Assembly (NCBI RefSeq): GCF_042666655.1
Contig: NZ_JBHTDE010000001.1
Location: 434,001-498,000 of the forward strand
Direction: 5' to 3'
Source of the DNA: Paracraurococcus sp042666655
GTDB lineage: Bacteria > Pseudomonadota > Alphaproteobacteria > Acetobacterales > Acetobacteraceae
Length of the DNA stretch: 64,000 bases
Part shown: positions 9,962 through 18,633 of the stretch, piece after piece
How the letters are laid out: each line of letters begins with the position of its first letter
How positions within the stretch are numbered: position 1 is the first letter of the stretch
Position numbers and translations under genes: made by a program
Notes under the pieces: generated by a model
Told to the model about the DNA's origin: nothing
The model's input: the letters and a program-made list of their open reading frames with translations, nothing else
Database searches by the model: none

Positions 9962-9989
9962 GTTTGGGGGCGGACTCCGTCCCTGCCTC

Positions 9990-10018
9990 TCGACAGCCCG
10001 TTTTCCCTGACCTATAGG
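9990..10018 (+). promoter_or_regulatory. Promoter candidate for tRNA-Trp, secE and nusG
   Basis: TCGACA (9990-9995; 5 of 6 to TTGACA), a 17-bp spacer, then TATAGG (10013-10018). It lies between the tuf terminator and tRNA-Trp, starting 32 bp before the tRNA. Confidence 0.55.
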
Positions 10019-10049
10019 CGTCGCCGCGCCGCGGCCCTGCCCGGTGTGA

Positions 10050-10126
10050 AGGGGCGTAGCTCAATTGGCTAGAGCGCCGGTCTCCAAAACCGGAGGTTGG
10101 GGGTTCGAGACCCTCCGCCCCTGCCA
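10050..10126 (+). tRNA. tRNA-Trp (anticodon CCA)
   Basis: Acceptor AGGGGCG pairs with CGCCCCT. The anticodon loop CTCCAAA presents CCA. The T-arm is TGGGGGTTCGAGACCCTCC, the discriminator is G and CCA is encoded. The tRNA-Trp-secE-nusG order is widely conserved. Confidence 0.97.
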
Positions 10127-10241
10127 CTTCCCCGGGTCGTCCCGGGGCCACTAGTCTCTCGGTGGGTGGCGCCTTTCCCAGGCTTCCGGGACGGGCGACC
10201 GCCCGCGAAGCGTTCACCGCAGCCTGGAAGGGTTCGACGCG

Positions 10242-10436
10242 TTGGCCAGACTGGATCCCGCGCAGTATGTCCGGGACGTGCGGACGGAGGTGGCGAAGGT
10301 CACCTGGCCGAGCCGCAAGGAAACCCTGATCACCACCGGCCTCGTGCTGGCGATGTCGGCGCTCGCGGCCGTGTTCTTCCTGGTCGTCGACCAAGTGATC
10401 GCGTTCGGGATGCGCGGCCTGTTCGGGTTGGGGTGA
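10242..10436 (+). CDS. secE: Preprotein translocase subunit SecE
   Basis: 64 residues, the short single-helix form usual outside enterobacteria. An amphipathic cytoplasmic helix (PAQYVRDVRTEVAKVTWPSRKE) holds the signature KVTWPSR. A single membrane helix, TLITTGLVLAMSALAAVFFLVVDQVIAF, follows. SecE clamps SecY (39996-41360) in the Sec translocon. The start is TTG at 10242, preceded by GGAAGGG about 9 nt upstream; no ATG fits. nusG follows 14 bp later. Confidence 0.93.
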   Translation: MARLDPAQYVRDVRTEVAKVTWPSRKETLITTGLVLAMSALAAVFFLVVDQVIAFGMRGLFGLG

Positions 10437-10450
10437 GGGGGAACGAATCG

Positions 10451-10984
10451 ATGGCCAAGCGCTGGTACGTGGTGCACGTCTACTCGGGTTTCGAGAAGAA
10501 GATCGCCCAGCAGATCAAGGAACAGGCCGCCCAGAAGGGCCTGGGTGAGCAGTTCGACGAGATCCTGGTCCCCTCCGAGGAGGTGACCGAGGTGCGGCGC
10601 GGCCAGAAGGTCAATTCCGAACGCAAATTCTTCCCCGGCTACGTGCTGGTGAAGATGGAGATGTCGGACGAGGCCTGGCACCTGGTGAAGGACACGCCCA
10701 AGGTCACCGGCTTCCTCGGCAACAAGAACAAGCCGAGCCCGATCACCGAGTCCGAGGCGCAGCGCATCGTCAACCAGGTGAAGGAAGGCGTGGACAAGCC
10801 GCGCAAGCCCGCCGTGGTCTTCGAGATCGGCGAGCAGGTCCGCGTCGCCGACGGCCCCTTCACCAGCTTCATGGGCACGGTCGAGGAAGTCGACGAGGAG
10901 CGCGGCCGGGTCAAGGTCAGCGTCTCGATCTTCGGCCGCTCCACGCCGGTCGAGCTGGAATACACCCAGGTCGAGAAGGTCTGA
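10451..10984 (+). CDS. nusG: Transcription termination/antitermination factor NusG
   Basis: 177 residues, the normal length. The NGN domain (KRWYVVHVYSGFEKKIAQQI, then RKFFPGYVLVKMEM near residue 60) binds the RNA polymerase clamp. The C-terminal KOW domain (GEQVRVADGPFTSFMGTVEEVD near residues 124-145) binds Rho or S10. An SD-like GAGGGGG lies about 9 nt upstream of ATG 10451. rplK normally follows nusG directly; here 5.6 kb intervenes. Confidence 0.97.
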   Translation: MAKRWYVVHVYSGFEKKIAQQIKEQAAQKGLGEQFDEILVPSEEVTEVRRGQKVNSERKFFPGYVLVKMEMSDEAWHLVKDTPKVTGFLGNKNKPSPITESEAQRIVNQVKEGVDKPRKPAVVFEIGEQVRVADGPFTSFMGTVEEVDEERGRVKVSVSIFGRSTPVELEYTQVEKV

Positions 10985-11078
10985 GGGCATCCGGCGGCGG
11001 CGCTGCAGTCTGCGGTTGCAGCTGCCGGCCCGGACGCTACCCTTGCCGGGCGAGGAAACGGCAAGGGCGGAACGCCGG

Positions 11079-12074
11079 ATGGATCAGACGCGAAGGGCGG
11101 CGCTCGGCGCCGCGACGGCCCTGGCAGCGCGGGCGGCCTGGCCGGCCCCGGCCGCGGCGGAAGGGTTTCCCACCCGAACCATCACCTGGGTGGTTCCCGG
11201 CGGACCCGGCAGCGTGCTCGACATCGCCGCCCGGCTGATCGCCACCAAGCTGGCCGCGCCCCTTGGCCAAAGCGTCGTGGTCGACAACCGGCTGGGTGCC
11301 GGCGGCACCGCGGCGGCCGAAGTCGCCGCCCGCGCGGCGCCGGACGGCCATACCCTGTTCTTCGGCAATTTCGCCACCTTCGCCATCGCCCCGTTGCTGA
11401 TCCCCAACCTGCGCTACGATGCGCAGCGGGATTTCCTGCCGGTGCAGGGCATCGGTGCCTCGGCCAACGTCGCCGTCAGCGGCATGGGGCGGCCGTGGCG
11501 GAGCATCGGCGAGCTGATCGGCTATGCCCGCGCGAATCCCGGCAAGGTCACCTATGCCGCCAGCATCGGCTCCGGCCAGCACGCCGCCGCGGCCCTGTTT
11601 GCCGAAACGGCGAAGCTGGACCTGACCCACATTCCTTACAACCAATTCGGTCAGGTGTTGAACGACCTCGCGGCCGAACGGGTCGACCTCTGCTTCGACT
11701 ATCCCCTGAGCAGCCTGCCCTTCGTCCGGGACGGCCGGCTGCGCGCGCTGGCGGTGAATGCCGGGGAACGTTTGGCGATCGCCCCCGAGATACCGACCCT
11801 GGCCGAGGCCGGGCTGCCGGGTGCCGACCTGCTCGGCTGGTCCGGCGTCTATGTCCCGGCGCGCACGCCGGCCGCGGTGGTGGCGCGGCTCGCCGGGACC
11901 TTCCGCGACGCGCTGCGGGAGCCGGACGTGGTGGCGCTGTTCGACAATACCGGCACCATCCGCTGGGACCGGGTCGATGGTGCCGGCCTGGCCCGGGCGC
12001 TGGAGGAGGAGATCCCCCGCATGCGCCACCTGATCGGCCGGACGCTGCCCCCTGCGGGACCGAAGCCGGGCTAG
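11079..12074 (+). CDS. Bug/TctC-family periplasmic solute-binding receptor
   Basis: 331 residues. A twin-arginine-like signal (QTRRAALGAA, cleavage near AAAEG at about residue 28) precedes the mature start FPTRTITWVVPGGPGSVLDIAARLIA. Family hallmarks are VVDNRLGAGGTAAAEVAARAAPDGHTLFF and IPTLAEAGLPG near residue 245. Bug receptors bind carboxylates for TctAB-type transport or sensing; no tctAB is in the window. ATG 11079 gives a good signal peptide. It lies 94 bp after nusG on the same strand and converges on the efflux operon, inside a normally conserved junction. Ligand unknown. Confidence 0.88.
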   Translation: MDQTRRAALGAATALAARAAWPAPAAAEGFPTRTITWVVPGGPGSVLDIAARLIATKLAAPLGQSVVVDNRLGAGGTAAAEVAARAAPDGHTLFFGNFATFAIAPLLIPNLRYDAQRDFLPVQGIGASANVAVSGMGRPWRSIGELIGYARANPGKVTYAASIGSGQHAAAALFAETAKLDLTHIPYNQFGQVLNDLAAERVDLCFDYPLSSLPFVRDGRLRALAVNAGERLAIAPEIPTLAEAGLPGADLLGWSGVYVPARTPAAVVARLAGTFRDALREPDVVALFDNTGTIRWDRVDGAGLARALEEEIPRMRHLIGRTLPPAGPKPG

Positions 12075-12137
12075 CCAGAGCCGACCGCGGGCGGGCGCGA
12101 ACGCCTGGGCGCGTGAACCTGCCCCGAAGACAAGGCG

Positions 12138-13046
12138 CTACAGCGGCGCCGCGTCCGCTTTCGTACGCAGGCCGCTGTCGCGCGCCGCGGGCAGCACCGT
12201 CACCGTCGCGGTCCGCCCGGACAGCAGCCGCAGCCCCTCGGGCACCCGGTCGATGGCGATCCGCACCGGCACCCGCTGCGCCAGCCGCACCCAGCTGAAG
12301 GTCGGGTTGACGTTGGCCAGCAGGTTGTCGCCGGCGACCCGCTCGCGGTCGGTGATCCCGGCGGCGATGCCCTCGACATGGCCCTCAATGATCCCGGCCT
12401 CGCCCATCACCCGGATGGTGGCGCGATCGCCGGGGCGGATGCGCGGCAGCTTGGTCTCCTCGAAATAGCCAGCGACGTGGAAGCTGTCGGAATCGACCAA
12501 AGCGAGGGCCGCCCGGCCGGCTGCGAGGTAGTCGCCCGGGCGGAGCTCCAGGTTGGTGACGAAGCCGTTCACCGGCGCCCGCACCTCGGAGCGTTCCAGG
12601 TTCAGCCGGGCGATGTCGCGCTCCACCACCGCTTGGCGCCAGGCCGCCTCGGCCACCTGCGCGTCGGTCACCGCCTGTTCCTGCCGCTGGACCGAGACCG
12701 CGCTCTGGTCGAGCCGGCCGTAGCGCTGCTGCTCGCGCTGCGCCTGCAGCAGCGAGGCATGCCGGCTGCTGAGCACCGCCTCGGCCTGCTGCAGCGCCAG
12801 GGCGAAGCGGTCGGGGTCGATGCGGAACAGCACCTCGCCGCGGCGGACCGCCTGGTTGTCCCGCACCGGCACCGCCTGCACCAGGCCGGAGACGTCGGGG
12901 GCGATCCCCACCACCTCGGCCCGGATGCGGCCGTCGCGGGTCCAGGGCTCCTCCATGTAGGTTCGCCAGAGCTGCCAGCCGGCGAAGCCGGCGAGCAGCA
13001 CGGCGGCGAGGGTGACGGCGACGCGGCCGGCCTGCGGGAAGGTCAT
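12138..13046 (-). CDS. HlyD-family periplasmic adaptor, AaeA-like
   Basis: 302 residues. One N-terminal membrane anchor (AGRVAVTLAAVLLAGFAGWQLW) is followed by the biotinyl-lipoyl half-motif EVVGIAPDVSGLVQAVPVRDNQAVRRGEVLF, an alpha-hairpin (residues about 75-140) and the second half-motif SEVRAPVNGFVTNLELRPGDYL. This is the membrane-fusion component linking an inner-membrane FUSC pump to an outer-membrane channel; AaeA relatives export aromatic carboxylic acids. It is last in a three-gene operon and overlaps the DUF1656 stop as ATGA. No outer-membrane TolC partner is encoded nearby. Confidence 0.9.
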   Translation of the reverse strand: MTFPQAGRVAVTLAAVLLAGFAGWQLWRTYMEEPWTRDGRIRAEVVGIAPDVSGLVQAVPVRDNQAVRRGEVLFRIDPDRFALALQQAEAVLSSRHASLLQAQREQQRYGRLDQSAVSVQRQEQAVTDAQVAEAAWRQAVVERDIARLNLERSEVRAPVNGFVTNLELRPGDYLAAGRAALALVDSDSFHVAGYFEETKLPRIRPGDRATIRVMGEAGIIEGHVEGIAAGITDRERVAGDNLLANVNPTFSWVRLAQRVPVRIAIDRVPEGLRLLSGRTATVTVLPAARDSGLRTKADAAPL

Positions 13047-13252
13047 GCCAGGATCCGGTTGGCCAGCGCCGCGATGGCGCCGAGCAGGATGACGAGGAGC
13101 GCGAGGTCGAAGAGCGGCCGGTGCCAGATCAGCCGATAGAGGCCGAACCGCTGCAGCAGCCGCCGTGCCAGCGCATTGGCCAGCAGCGCCAGCGCCGCCC
13201 AGGCCAGCAGGGCGGGGACGAAGATGCCCTGCAGGTCGAACTCGCCGATCAC
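13043..13252 (-). CDS. DUF1656 small membrane protein, AaeX-like
   Basis: 69 residues with two membrane helices (VPALLAWAALALLANALARRLL and LFDLALLVILLGAIAALANRIL) separated by the family motif RFGLYRLIWHRPLFDLAL. The start is GTG at 13252, overlapping the FUSC stop, and its own stop overlaps the adaptor ATG, so the three genes are translationally coupled. In E. coli aaeX sits with aaeA and aaeB; its role in the pump is unknown. Confidence 0.88.
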   Translation of the reverse strand: MIGEFDLQGIFVPALLAWAALALLANALARRLLQRFGLYRLIWHRPLFDLALLVILLGAIAALANRILA

Positions 13253-15255
13253 GCCGCCTGCTCCAGCCGCGGCGGCGGCGCGGCGGGGAACAGGGCGCGG
13301 CGCAGGCCGGACAATGCCAGTGCCGCGCCGCGCGTCGCTGTGTCCCGCCCCGGCATGGTGGCGCCCAGCGCCGCATCCAGCCGGCCCAGCACCGCATCCG
13401 GCATCGCTTGGCCCCGCGCCCGGGCGGCGACCGCGGCCAGCGCCGCCGCCACCGCCGCGCGCGCCGCCGGCGCCAGCTGCGGCGCCGCCTCGCGCAGCCG
13501 GACCACGTTCACCGCGGCGCGCAATTCGGCCAGCTCGGTCAGGTCGAGCGTCGCGGCATCGGCCGAGCCGATCCGGCCGGCAAGAAATTCGAAGCGGTCC
13601 AGCATGGCGGCGACGCTGCGGCGGAGATCGGCCCGGCGGCCCTCGGTCAGCCGCGCCAGGTCGCGGCGGTCGGCGGCGACCAGCCGGCGCAGCCGCCAGT
13701 CGATGCCGAAGGCCCGCACCAGCCGAGTGCTGACCAGGCCGGCGGCGAAGCCCGCCAGCAGCGCCAGCGCGCCGTTCACATAGGCCGCGAATTCGGCCTC
13801 GTAGACCGTCTGGAGGGAGATCAGCGCGACGGTATTGACCAGCACCGGCAAGGCCATGCCGAGCCGGGCCGGCTGCGCATGCAGCGCGCCGAAGGGCAGG
13901 TAGAGGACGGCCAGGGCGAAGGCGAGCAGCGGGAAGCCGTCGATCGACGGCAGCACCGCGAACAGGTAGACAGCCGCCGCGACCACGGCGAAGAGGGTCC
14001 AGCCGATGAACCGGGCGATCGCCGGCGCCGGGTCGTCGAGCTGGGCGAACATCGCGGTGGCGACGGCGGCCATCATCGTTGCCGTGCCGCCCTCCGGCCA
14101 GCCGGTCGCCACCCAGGCCAGGTTGCAAGCGAGGATCGCCAGCACCGCGGCCAGCCCGGTCAGCCCGACCAGCAGCGGGTCGGTGTGGATGCTGGTCACC
14201 GGCGCCGCCGCCGCGCGCGGCGTGGCGCCCAGCGTCGCGGCGCCGGGTTCGAGCGCCAAGGCCAGCGACCAAGTCTCGACCAGCTCATGCAGCCGGGCCA
14301 GCAGGCCCTCGCGCAGCAGGCCCGGCCAGGTCTCGCCGGCCTCGGCGCGCTCGGCCACCCGCAGCCGGCCGAGCAGGGCCGGCGCCGCCGCCCAGGCCGC
14401 GGCACGGCGCGCCGGATCGGCGGTCGCGGTCATCCAGGCCGCGGTCTCCCGCAGCAGCGGGGCGAGCGCCGCCTGCGCCGCCGGCGCGTCCTGCTGCAGT
14501 GCCCGGGCGCGGTCGGCCACCGCCGTGATCATCGCCGGCACCGAGCGCGCCCGGGCCCGCAGTGCGCGCACCCAGGCGAGGCCGGCAGGGTGCTGCGCCG
14601 TCTCGTAGCGGGTCTCCTCGAACAGCGCGTCGAGGGCTGCGCCGTCGCGGGCGACCCGCCGGCGCTCGGCGATGAAGCCGGTCTCCTCCATCCGGCCCGA
14701 CAGGGCCGCGGCGCCGAACCGGGCCATGCCGCCGATCCAGGCCTCCAGCCGGGCCAGCAGGATGGGCGTGGCGGGGCGGGGGAAGACCTGGTCGACCAGG
14801 GTGGCGCAGAGAATGCCGAGGCCGATCTCCTCCACCCGGGCCAGGGCGGTGGCGAAGATCGCGCCGGGGGCATCGACGCCGGGGAAGGCGATCAGCGCGG
14901 CGGTGAAGCCGGCGAGCCGGAAAGCGTAGCTGCGCGGCGTCGGGTCGTAGAGCGAGCCCATGGTGCAGCCGGCGACCCACAAGGCCAGCACCAGCGCCAG
15001 CAGCGGCGGCGCATCGACCAGGGCCGGCACCGCGGCGACGGCGAAGGCGCCGCCCGCCAGGGTGCCGAGGAAGCGCGCCAGCGCCTTGGCCCGCAGCGCC
15101 CCCGAAAGCGGCTGGATGACGATATAGACCGTGCCGACCGCCCAATAGGGCCGTGGCAGGTCGAGCCAGAGCGCGAGCCAGAGTGCCAGCATCGCCGCCG
15201 CGAAGGACCGCGCCGAGAATAGCCAGTCCCGCCAGCCGGGAAGGGTCGCAAGCAC
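13249..15255 (-). CDS. FUSC-family inner-membrane efflux protein, AaeB-like
   Basis: About 668 residues from a GTG at 15255. The frame is open to ATG 15378, but the extra sequence is Arg/Pro-rich and non-conserved. Two membrane halves are visible: an N-terminal block (ARSFAAAMLALWLALWLDLPRPYWAVGTVYIV, with the family's PYWA motif) and a C-terminal block after a cytoplasmic stretch (PLLVGLTGLAAVLAILACNLAWVATGWPEG). A long Arg/Ala-rich C-terminal domain follows. Family members export aromatic acids and related toxic metabolites. First gene of the coupled FUSC-DUF1656-adaptor operon. No LysR-type regulator (as in aaeR) is adjacent. Confidence 0.88.
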   Translation of the reverse strand: MLATLPGWRDWLFSARSFAAAMLALWLALWLDLPRPYWAVGTVYIVIQPLSGALRAKALARFLGTLAGGAFAVAAVPALVDAPPLLALVLALWVAGCTMGSLYDPTPRSYAFRLAGFTAALIAFPGVDAPGAIFATALARVEEIGLGILCATLVDQVFPRPATPILLARLEAWIGGMARFGAAALSGRMEETGFIAERRRVARDGAALDALFEETRYETAQHPAGLAWVRALRARARSVPAMITAVADRARALQQDAPAAQAALAPLLRETAAWMTATADPARRAAAWAAAPALLGRLRVAERAEAGETWPGLLREGLLARLHELVETWSLALALEPGAATLGATPRAAAAPVTSIHTDPLLVGLTGLAAVLAILACNLAWVATGWPEGGTATMMAAVATAMFAQLDDPAPAIARFIGWTLFAVVAAAVYLFAVLPSIDGFPLLAFALAVLYLPFGALHAQPARLGMALPVLVNTVALISLQTVYEAEFAAYVNGALALLAGFAAGLVSTRLVRAFGIDWRLRRLVAADRRDLARLTEGRRADLRRSVAAMLDRFEFLAGRIGSADAATLDLTELAELRAAVNVVRLREAAPQLAPAARAAVAAALAAVAARARGQAMPDAVLGRLDAALGATMPGRDTATRGAALALSGLRRALFPAAPPPRLEQAA

Positions 15256-15430
15256 GCGCCAGGGCCTCCGCCGCCCTGGGCGGTCGGGGCGTTGACGCCG
15301 GCGGCGCCGGAAGGATGCATTGCGGTTCGGGGTGGTGGGTGGGTTTTTATTGACCCTTGCGGTCGCGCAAGGCTGCATTATCAGTTAAAAGTAGAAATAC
15401 AGTGTAAAACAACACCAAGAACTTGTGTAG

Positions 15431-16465
15431 GTGGCGACTGTCGCCCGTCTTGGCCCGCGATTTCGCACAGTCCGCGAGACACCGCAGCCCGAGGATGCCC
15501 GTCGTCACCGACCCGCGCCGACCGCGACCACCACCCCCGGCATCGCCCTGTCGACCACCGGCACGTCGCTCGACTGGATCGTCGACACGCTGGCCACCGA
15601 TGCGGGCCTCGCGGCCAATATCCCCGCGGCGCAGATCGCCGCCGGCCTGCAGGCCGCGGACGGGTTGAACCGGTCGATCGCGGAGGGCATCGCCGCGCTG
15701 CGTCTGTTGGACGACGGCCGAATCGGCGTGGCGGACGTGGCGGCGCTGAACGGCTGGATCCGCAGCGATGCCGGGCGGCCGGCGCTGTCCACCGCGCTGC
15801 CCGGCGAGACGAGGACGGGAGTCGAGACCGGCTACCACCTGATCAAGGACGACGGCGGCACCAGCAGCTATCTGGGCTTCAACCTGGTCGATACCCTGGC
15901 AGACGGGCTGTACCGCATCGGCTTCGCGGTGCAGGACGACCACTTCCTGAACGAGGACGGCAAGGCCAATGCCTCGATCGGCGAGGTGGCGACTTGGCTG
16001 AACCACCTGCTGCTGAACACCGCCGACGGAGAGGGCAGCGCGGGCCGAGGCGTCCTCAACCGCACCGGGGCCGCCGCCGTCGAGCAGGCCGGGGCGGGCG
16101 ACGACAGCATCCCTGGCGGCGTCGGCGCCGACACCATCCTGGGCGAGGCCGGCAACGATTATGCCGATGGCGAAGCGGGCGACGACAGTCTTGAGGACGG
16201 CATCGGCGACGACCCGCCGTTCGGCGCCGGCCGCGGCGACACCGTCGCCAGCGGCGAGAACTGGGTCTGGCTGTTCGGCGGCGAGGGCAATGATCCCATC
16301 CTCGGCGGCGGGGCGGCGCGGGCGGTGGGGGAGATCCTGGTGCTGGGCGACGCCATCGCGGTGGACGGCGCGGTGCACGGGGCCCAGGCCGGCGGGGCGC
16401 CGGATGCCGGCTTCGACGCCTATGCCCAGGCCTGGACCCAGCCGGGCGGCTGGGCCTTCGGCTGA
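15431..16465 (+). pseudogene. RTX-type protein, probably a C-terminal remnant
   Basis: The frame encodes 344 residues from a GTG with no good ribosome-binding site; the first ~35 residues are Arg/Pro-rich and non-conserved. From about residue 36 it resembles the domain before RTX repeats in secreted peroxidases and hydrolases (SLDWIVDTLATDAGL, VADVAALNGWIRSD, TGYHLIKDDGG, HFLNEDGKANASIGEVATWL). Next come about five degenerate glycine/aspartate nonapeptides (GGVGADTIL, GEAGNDYAD, GEAGDDSLE), of which DGIGDDPPF and later ones are eroded. An ATG at 15495 in another frame (MPVVTDPR) could be the original start if a frameshift lies near 15515-15540. I read it as decaying, but a short secreted calcium-binding protein remains possible. 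Confidence 0.55.
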
Positions 16466-16486
16466 CCCGGCGCCGCCGGTTTCCAC

Positions 16487-16515
16487 TTGACTCCAGGGGG
16501 AGCGGCGTCCATAGG
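16487..16515 (+). promoter_or_regulatory. Promoter candidate for rplK-rplA
   Basis: TTGACT (16487-16492), a 17-bp spacer and CATAGG (16510-16515), 107 bp upstream of rplK. The -10 resembles the TATAGG proposed before tRNA-Trp. It would give rplK its own promoter now that nusG is 5.6 kb away. Confidence 0.5.
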
Positions 16516-16622
16516 CGCCCGCTCACTTGAACGGGACGCGGGAGGCGCCCGGTCCTTTGCCCGTCCGGGGCATGGGGGCCGGCGCCGCAGGCACCGCGGC
16601 TCCCTGGCCCCAGGGACGTATT

Positions 16623-17057
16623 ATGGCGAAGAAGATCACCGGCTACATCAAGTTGCAGATTCCGGCCGGCAAGGCGAACCCCTCGCCGCCGGTCGGCCCG
16701 GCGCTGGGCCAGCGCGGCCTGAACATCATGCAGTTCGTCAAGGAATTCAACGCGGCGACGCAGCAGATGGAGCCCGGCACCCCGACCCCGGTGGTGATCA
16801 CGGCCTTCTCCGACCGTACCTTCTCCTTCATCACCAAGACGCCGCCCAACACCTACTTCCTGCTCAAGGCGGCGAAGATCGAGAAGGGCAGCACGACGCC
16901 GGGCAAGGGCGCCAATGTCGGCCGGGTGACCAAGACCCAGCTGCGCGAGATCGCCGCGGTGAAGATGAAGGACATGAACGCCAACGACGTGGACGCCGCC
17001 GTGCGCATGCTTGCAGGATCCGCCCGCGCGATGGGCCTCACCGTGGTGGAGGGCTGA
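16623..17057 (+). CDS. rplK: 50S ribosomal protein L11
   Basis: 144 residues. The N-terminal domain has the proline-rich switch IPAGKANPSPPVGPALGQRGLNIMQF (residues about 12-37), where thiostrepton-type drugs and RelA-linked factor contacts act. The C-terminal rRNA-binding domain ends VDAAVRMLAGSARAMGLTV. L11 binds the 23S GTPase-associated centre. ATG 16623 was chosen over an upstream in-frame start at 16527 because the family begins MAKKITGYIKLQ. rplA starts 3 bp downstream. Confidence 0.98.
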   Translation: MAKKITGYIKLQIPAGKANPSPPVGPALGQRGLNIMQFVKEFNAATQQMEPGTPTPVVITAFSDRTFSFITKTPPNTYFLLKAAKIEKGSTTPGKGANVGRVTKTQLREIAAVKMKDMNANDVDAAVRMLAGSARAMGLTVVEG

Positions 17058-17060
17058 ACC

Positions 17061-17759
17061 ATGGCCAAGCAGGGCAAGCGCCTCAAGGCGATCTACGCCG
17101 GCTTCGACCGCGACGCGGTGGTGCCGCTGGTCCAGGCCATCGGCCTGGCCAAGGCCAATGCCAAGGCCAAGTTCGACGAGACGATCGAGATCTCGATGAA
17201 CCTCGGCATCGACCCGCGCCATGCCGACCAGATGGTCCGTGGCGTGGTCGGCCTGCCGAACGGCACCGGCAAGACGGTGCGCGTGGGCGTCTTCGCCCGC
17301 GGCGCCAAGGCCGAGGAGGCGCTGGCCGCCGGTGCCGACGTGGTCGGCGCGGATGAGCTGGCCGCCGCGGTGCAGGAAGGCAAGATCGAGTTCGACCGCT
17401 GCATCGCCACGCCGGACATGATGGGCCTGGTGGGGCGGCTCGGTAAGATCCTCGGCCCGCGCGGGCTGATGCCGAACCCGCGCCTCGGCACCGTCACCAT
17501 GGACGTCCGCGGCGCGGTGACCGCGGCCAAGGCCGGCCAGGTGGAGTTCCGCGCCGAGAAGGCCGGCATCGTGCATGCCGGCATCGGCAAGGCCTCCTTC
17601 GAGGAAGCCCAGCTGCTGGAGAACGCGCGCGCCTTCATCGAGGCGATCCAGCGCGCCAAGCCGACCGGCGCCAAGGGCACCTACGTGAAGAAGGTGGCCG
17701 TGAGCTCCTCGATGGGTCCCGGCGTGAAGGTGGACGTGGCGAGCCTCGCCGCCGCCTGA
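17061..17759 (+). CDS. rplA: 50S ribosomal protein L1
   Basis: 232 residues, the normal length. Family motifs include the N-terminal GKRLKAIYAGFDRD, LGIDPRHADQMVRGVVGLPNGTGK (about 46-69) and KILGPRGLMPNPRLGTV (about 128-144). L1 forms the stalk that moves E-site tRNA and represses its own rplKA message in many bacteria. GGAGGG precedes ATG 17061. Confidence 0.98.
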   Translation: MAKQGKRLKAIYAGFDRDAVVPLVQAIGLAKANAKAKFDETIEISMNLGIDPRHADQMVRGVVGLPNGTGKTVRVGVFARGAKAEEALAAGADVVGADELAAAVQEGKIEFDRCIATPDMMGLVGRLGKILGPRGLMPNPRLGTVTMDVRGAVTAAKAGQVEFRAEKAGIVHAGIGKASFEEAQLLENARAFIEAIQRAKPTGAKGTYVKKVAVSSSMGPGVKVDVASLAAA

Positions 17760-18092
17760 GCCGGCTCGCCGGCCTCCGGGCCGGTGCGCCGCGAGAGATT
17801 CGCCCGCCGCAAGGTGGGCGGGCAGGGGAGGGCTAGTCCCTCCCCGAACCTGTCCGAGACCGCGCGTAGCCCCCGGGGTTCTCCCTTGAGGGGCTTTGAT
17901 GGAGCTTGCTCCGCCAGCGGTAGACGGGGTGCCGAGGAATTCGTGCCGCGCGGGGCTCCGGCTCCGCTGGCATGCATGGCTTGGTGGTCCGGCTCAGACA
18001 GGCGAACCAGGGCCCGCCGCAGCCGCGGTGGGCCTGCGTGTGAACCGGCCGGTGCCCCTCCATAAGGCGCCGGTCATCGTTGGAGACGGGAT
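17760..18092 (+). promoter_or_regulatory. rplJ leader region with strong hairpins
   Basis: A 333-bp gap without a gene. It contains CGCCC/GGGCG near 17802-17821 and a perfect hairpin GGGGAGGG (17825-17832), loop CTAGT, CCCTCCCC (17838-17845), which resembles hairpins of the window's dispersed repeat family 1. The rest of the leader precedes TTG 18093 and is where an autoregulatory L10-(L7/L12) binding structure is expected in bacteria. I cannot define that structure by eye. Confidence 0.5.
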
Positions 18093-18617
18093 TTGGACCG
18101 CACGGAAAAGCGCGAGTTCATCGCCCACCTCGCCACGGTGTTCGCCGATACTTCCTTCGTGCTCGTCGCCCAGAACAAGGGTCTGACGGTCGCCGAGGTG
18201 AGCAATCTGCGCCGCCGCATGCGCGATGCTGGTGCGACGTACAAGGTCGCGAAGAACCGGCTGGCCACCCTCGCCCTCGACGGCACCCGCTTCCAGGCCA
18301 TCTCGCCGCTGCTGAAGGGACCGACCGCGCTTGCGTGGGCACGGGACCCGGTGGCGGTGGCGAAGACGGCCGTGGAGTTCGCCAAGGGGAACGACAAGTT
18401 CGTGATCCTGGGCGGGGCGCTCGGCGTCCAGTACCTCACCCCCGATGGGGTGAAGGCGCTGTCCGAGCTGCCCTCGCTCGACGCCCTGCGGGCGCAGCTC
18501 CTGGGTCTGATCCAGACCCCGGCGACGCGCATCGCGGGCGTGCTGCAGGCCCCTGGGTCGCAGCTGGCGCGGGTGTTCAGTGCCTTCGCGAAGAAGGACG
18601 AGGCTGAGGCCGCCTAA
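18093..18617 (+). CDS. rplJ: 50S ribosomal protein L10
   Basis: 174 residues. The N-terminal rRNA-binding part starts MDRTEKREFIAHLATVFAD and includes VAEVSNLRRRMRDAGATYKVAKNRL. The C-terminal helix (SQLARVFSAFAKKDE) carries L7/L12 dimers. The start is TTG at 18093, preceded by GGAGACGGG; no ATG fits, and the family N-terminus matches exactly here. A weak non-ATG start may hold L10 output below that of rplL, whose product is needed in several copies. Confidence 0.97.
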   Translation: MDRTEKREFIAHLATVFADTSFVLVAQNKGLTVAEVSNLRRRMRDAGATYKVAKNRLATLALDGTRFQAISPLLKGPTALAWARDPVAVAKTAVEFAKGNDKFVILGGALGVQYLTPDGVKALSELPSLDALRAQLLGLIQTPATRIAGVLQAPGSQLARVFSAFAKKDEAEAA

Positions 18618-18633
18618 CCGGACCGAGTATGTA

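Noticed and set aside
13047..13397. N-terminal extension of the HlyD-family adaptor by an upstream start
   Set aside because: That sequence is the frame-shifted reading of the DUF1656 and FUSC genes; ATG 13046 gives the normal membrane anchor.
15355..15372. Hairpin CCTTGCG-gtcg-CGCAAGG upstream of the FUSC gene as a terminator
   Set aside because: The T-run lies on the wrong side for the plus strand and becomes an A-run on the minus strand; at most it is a protein-binding site.
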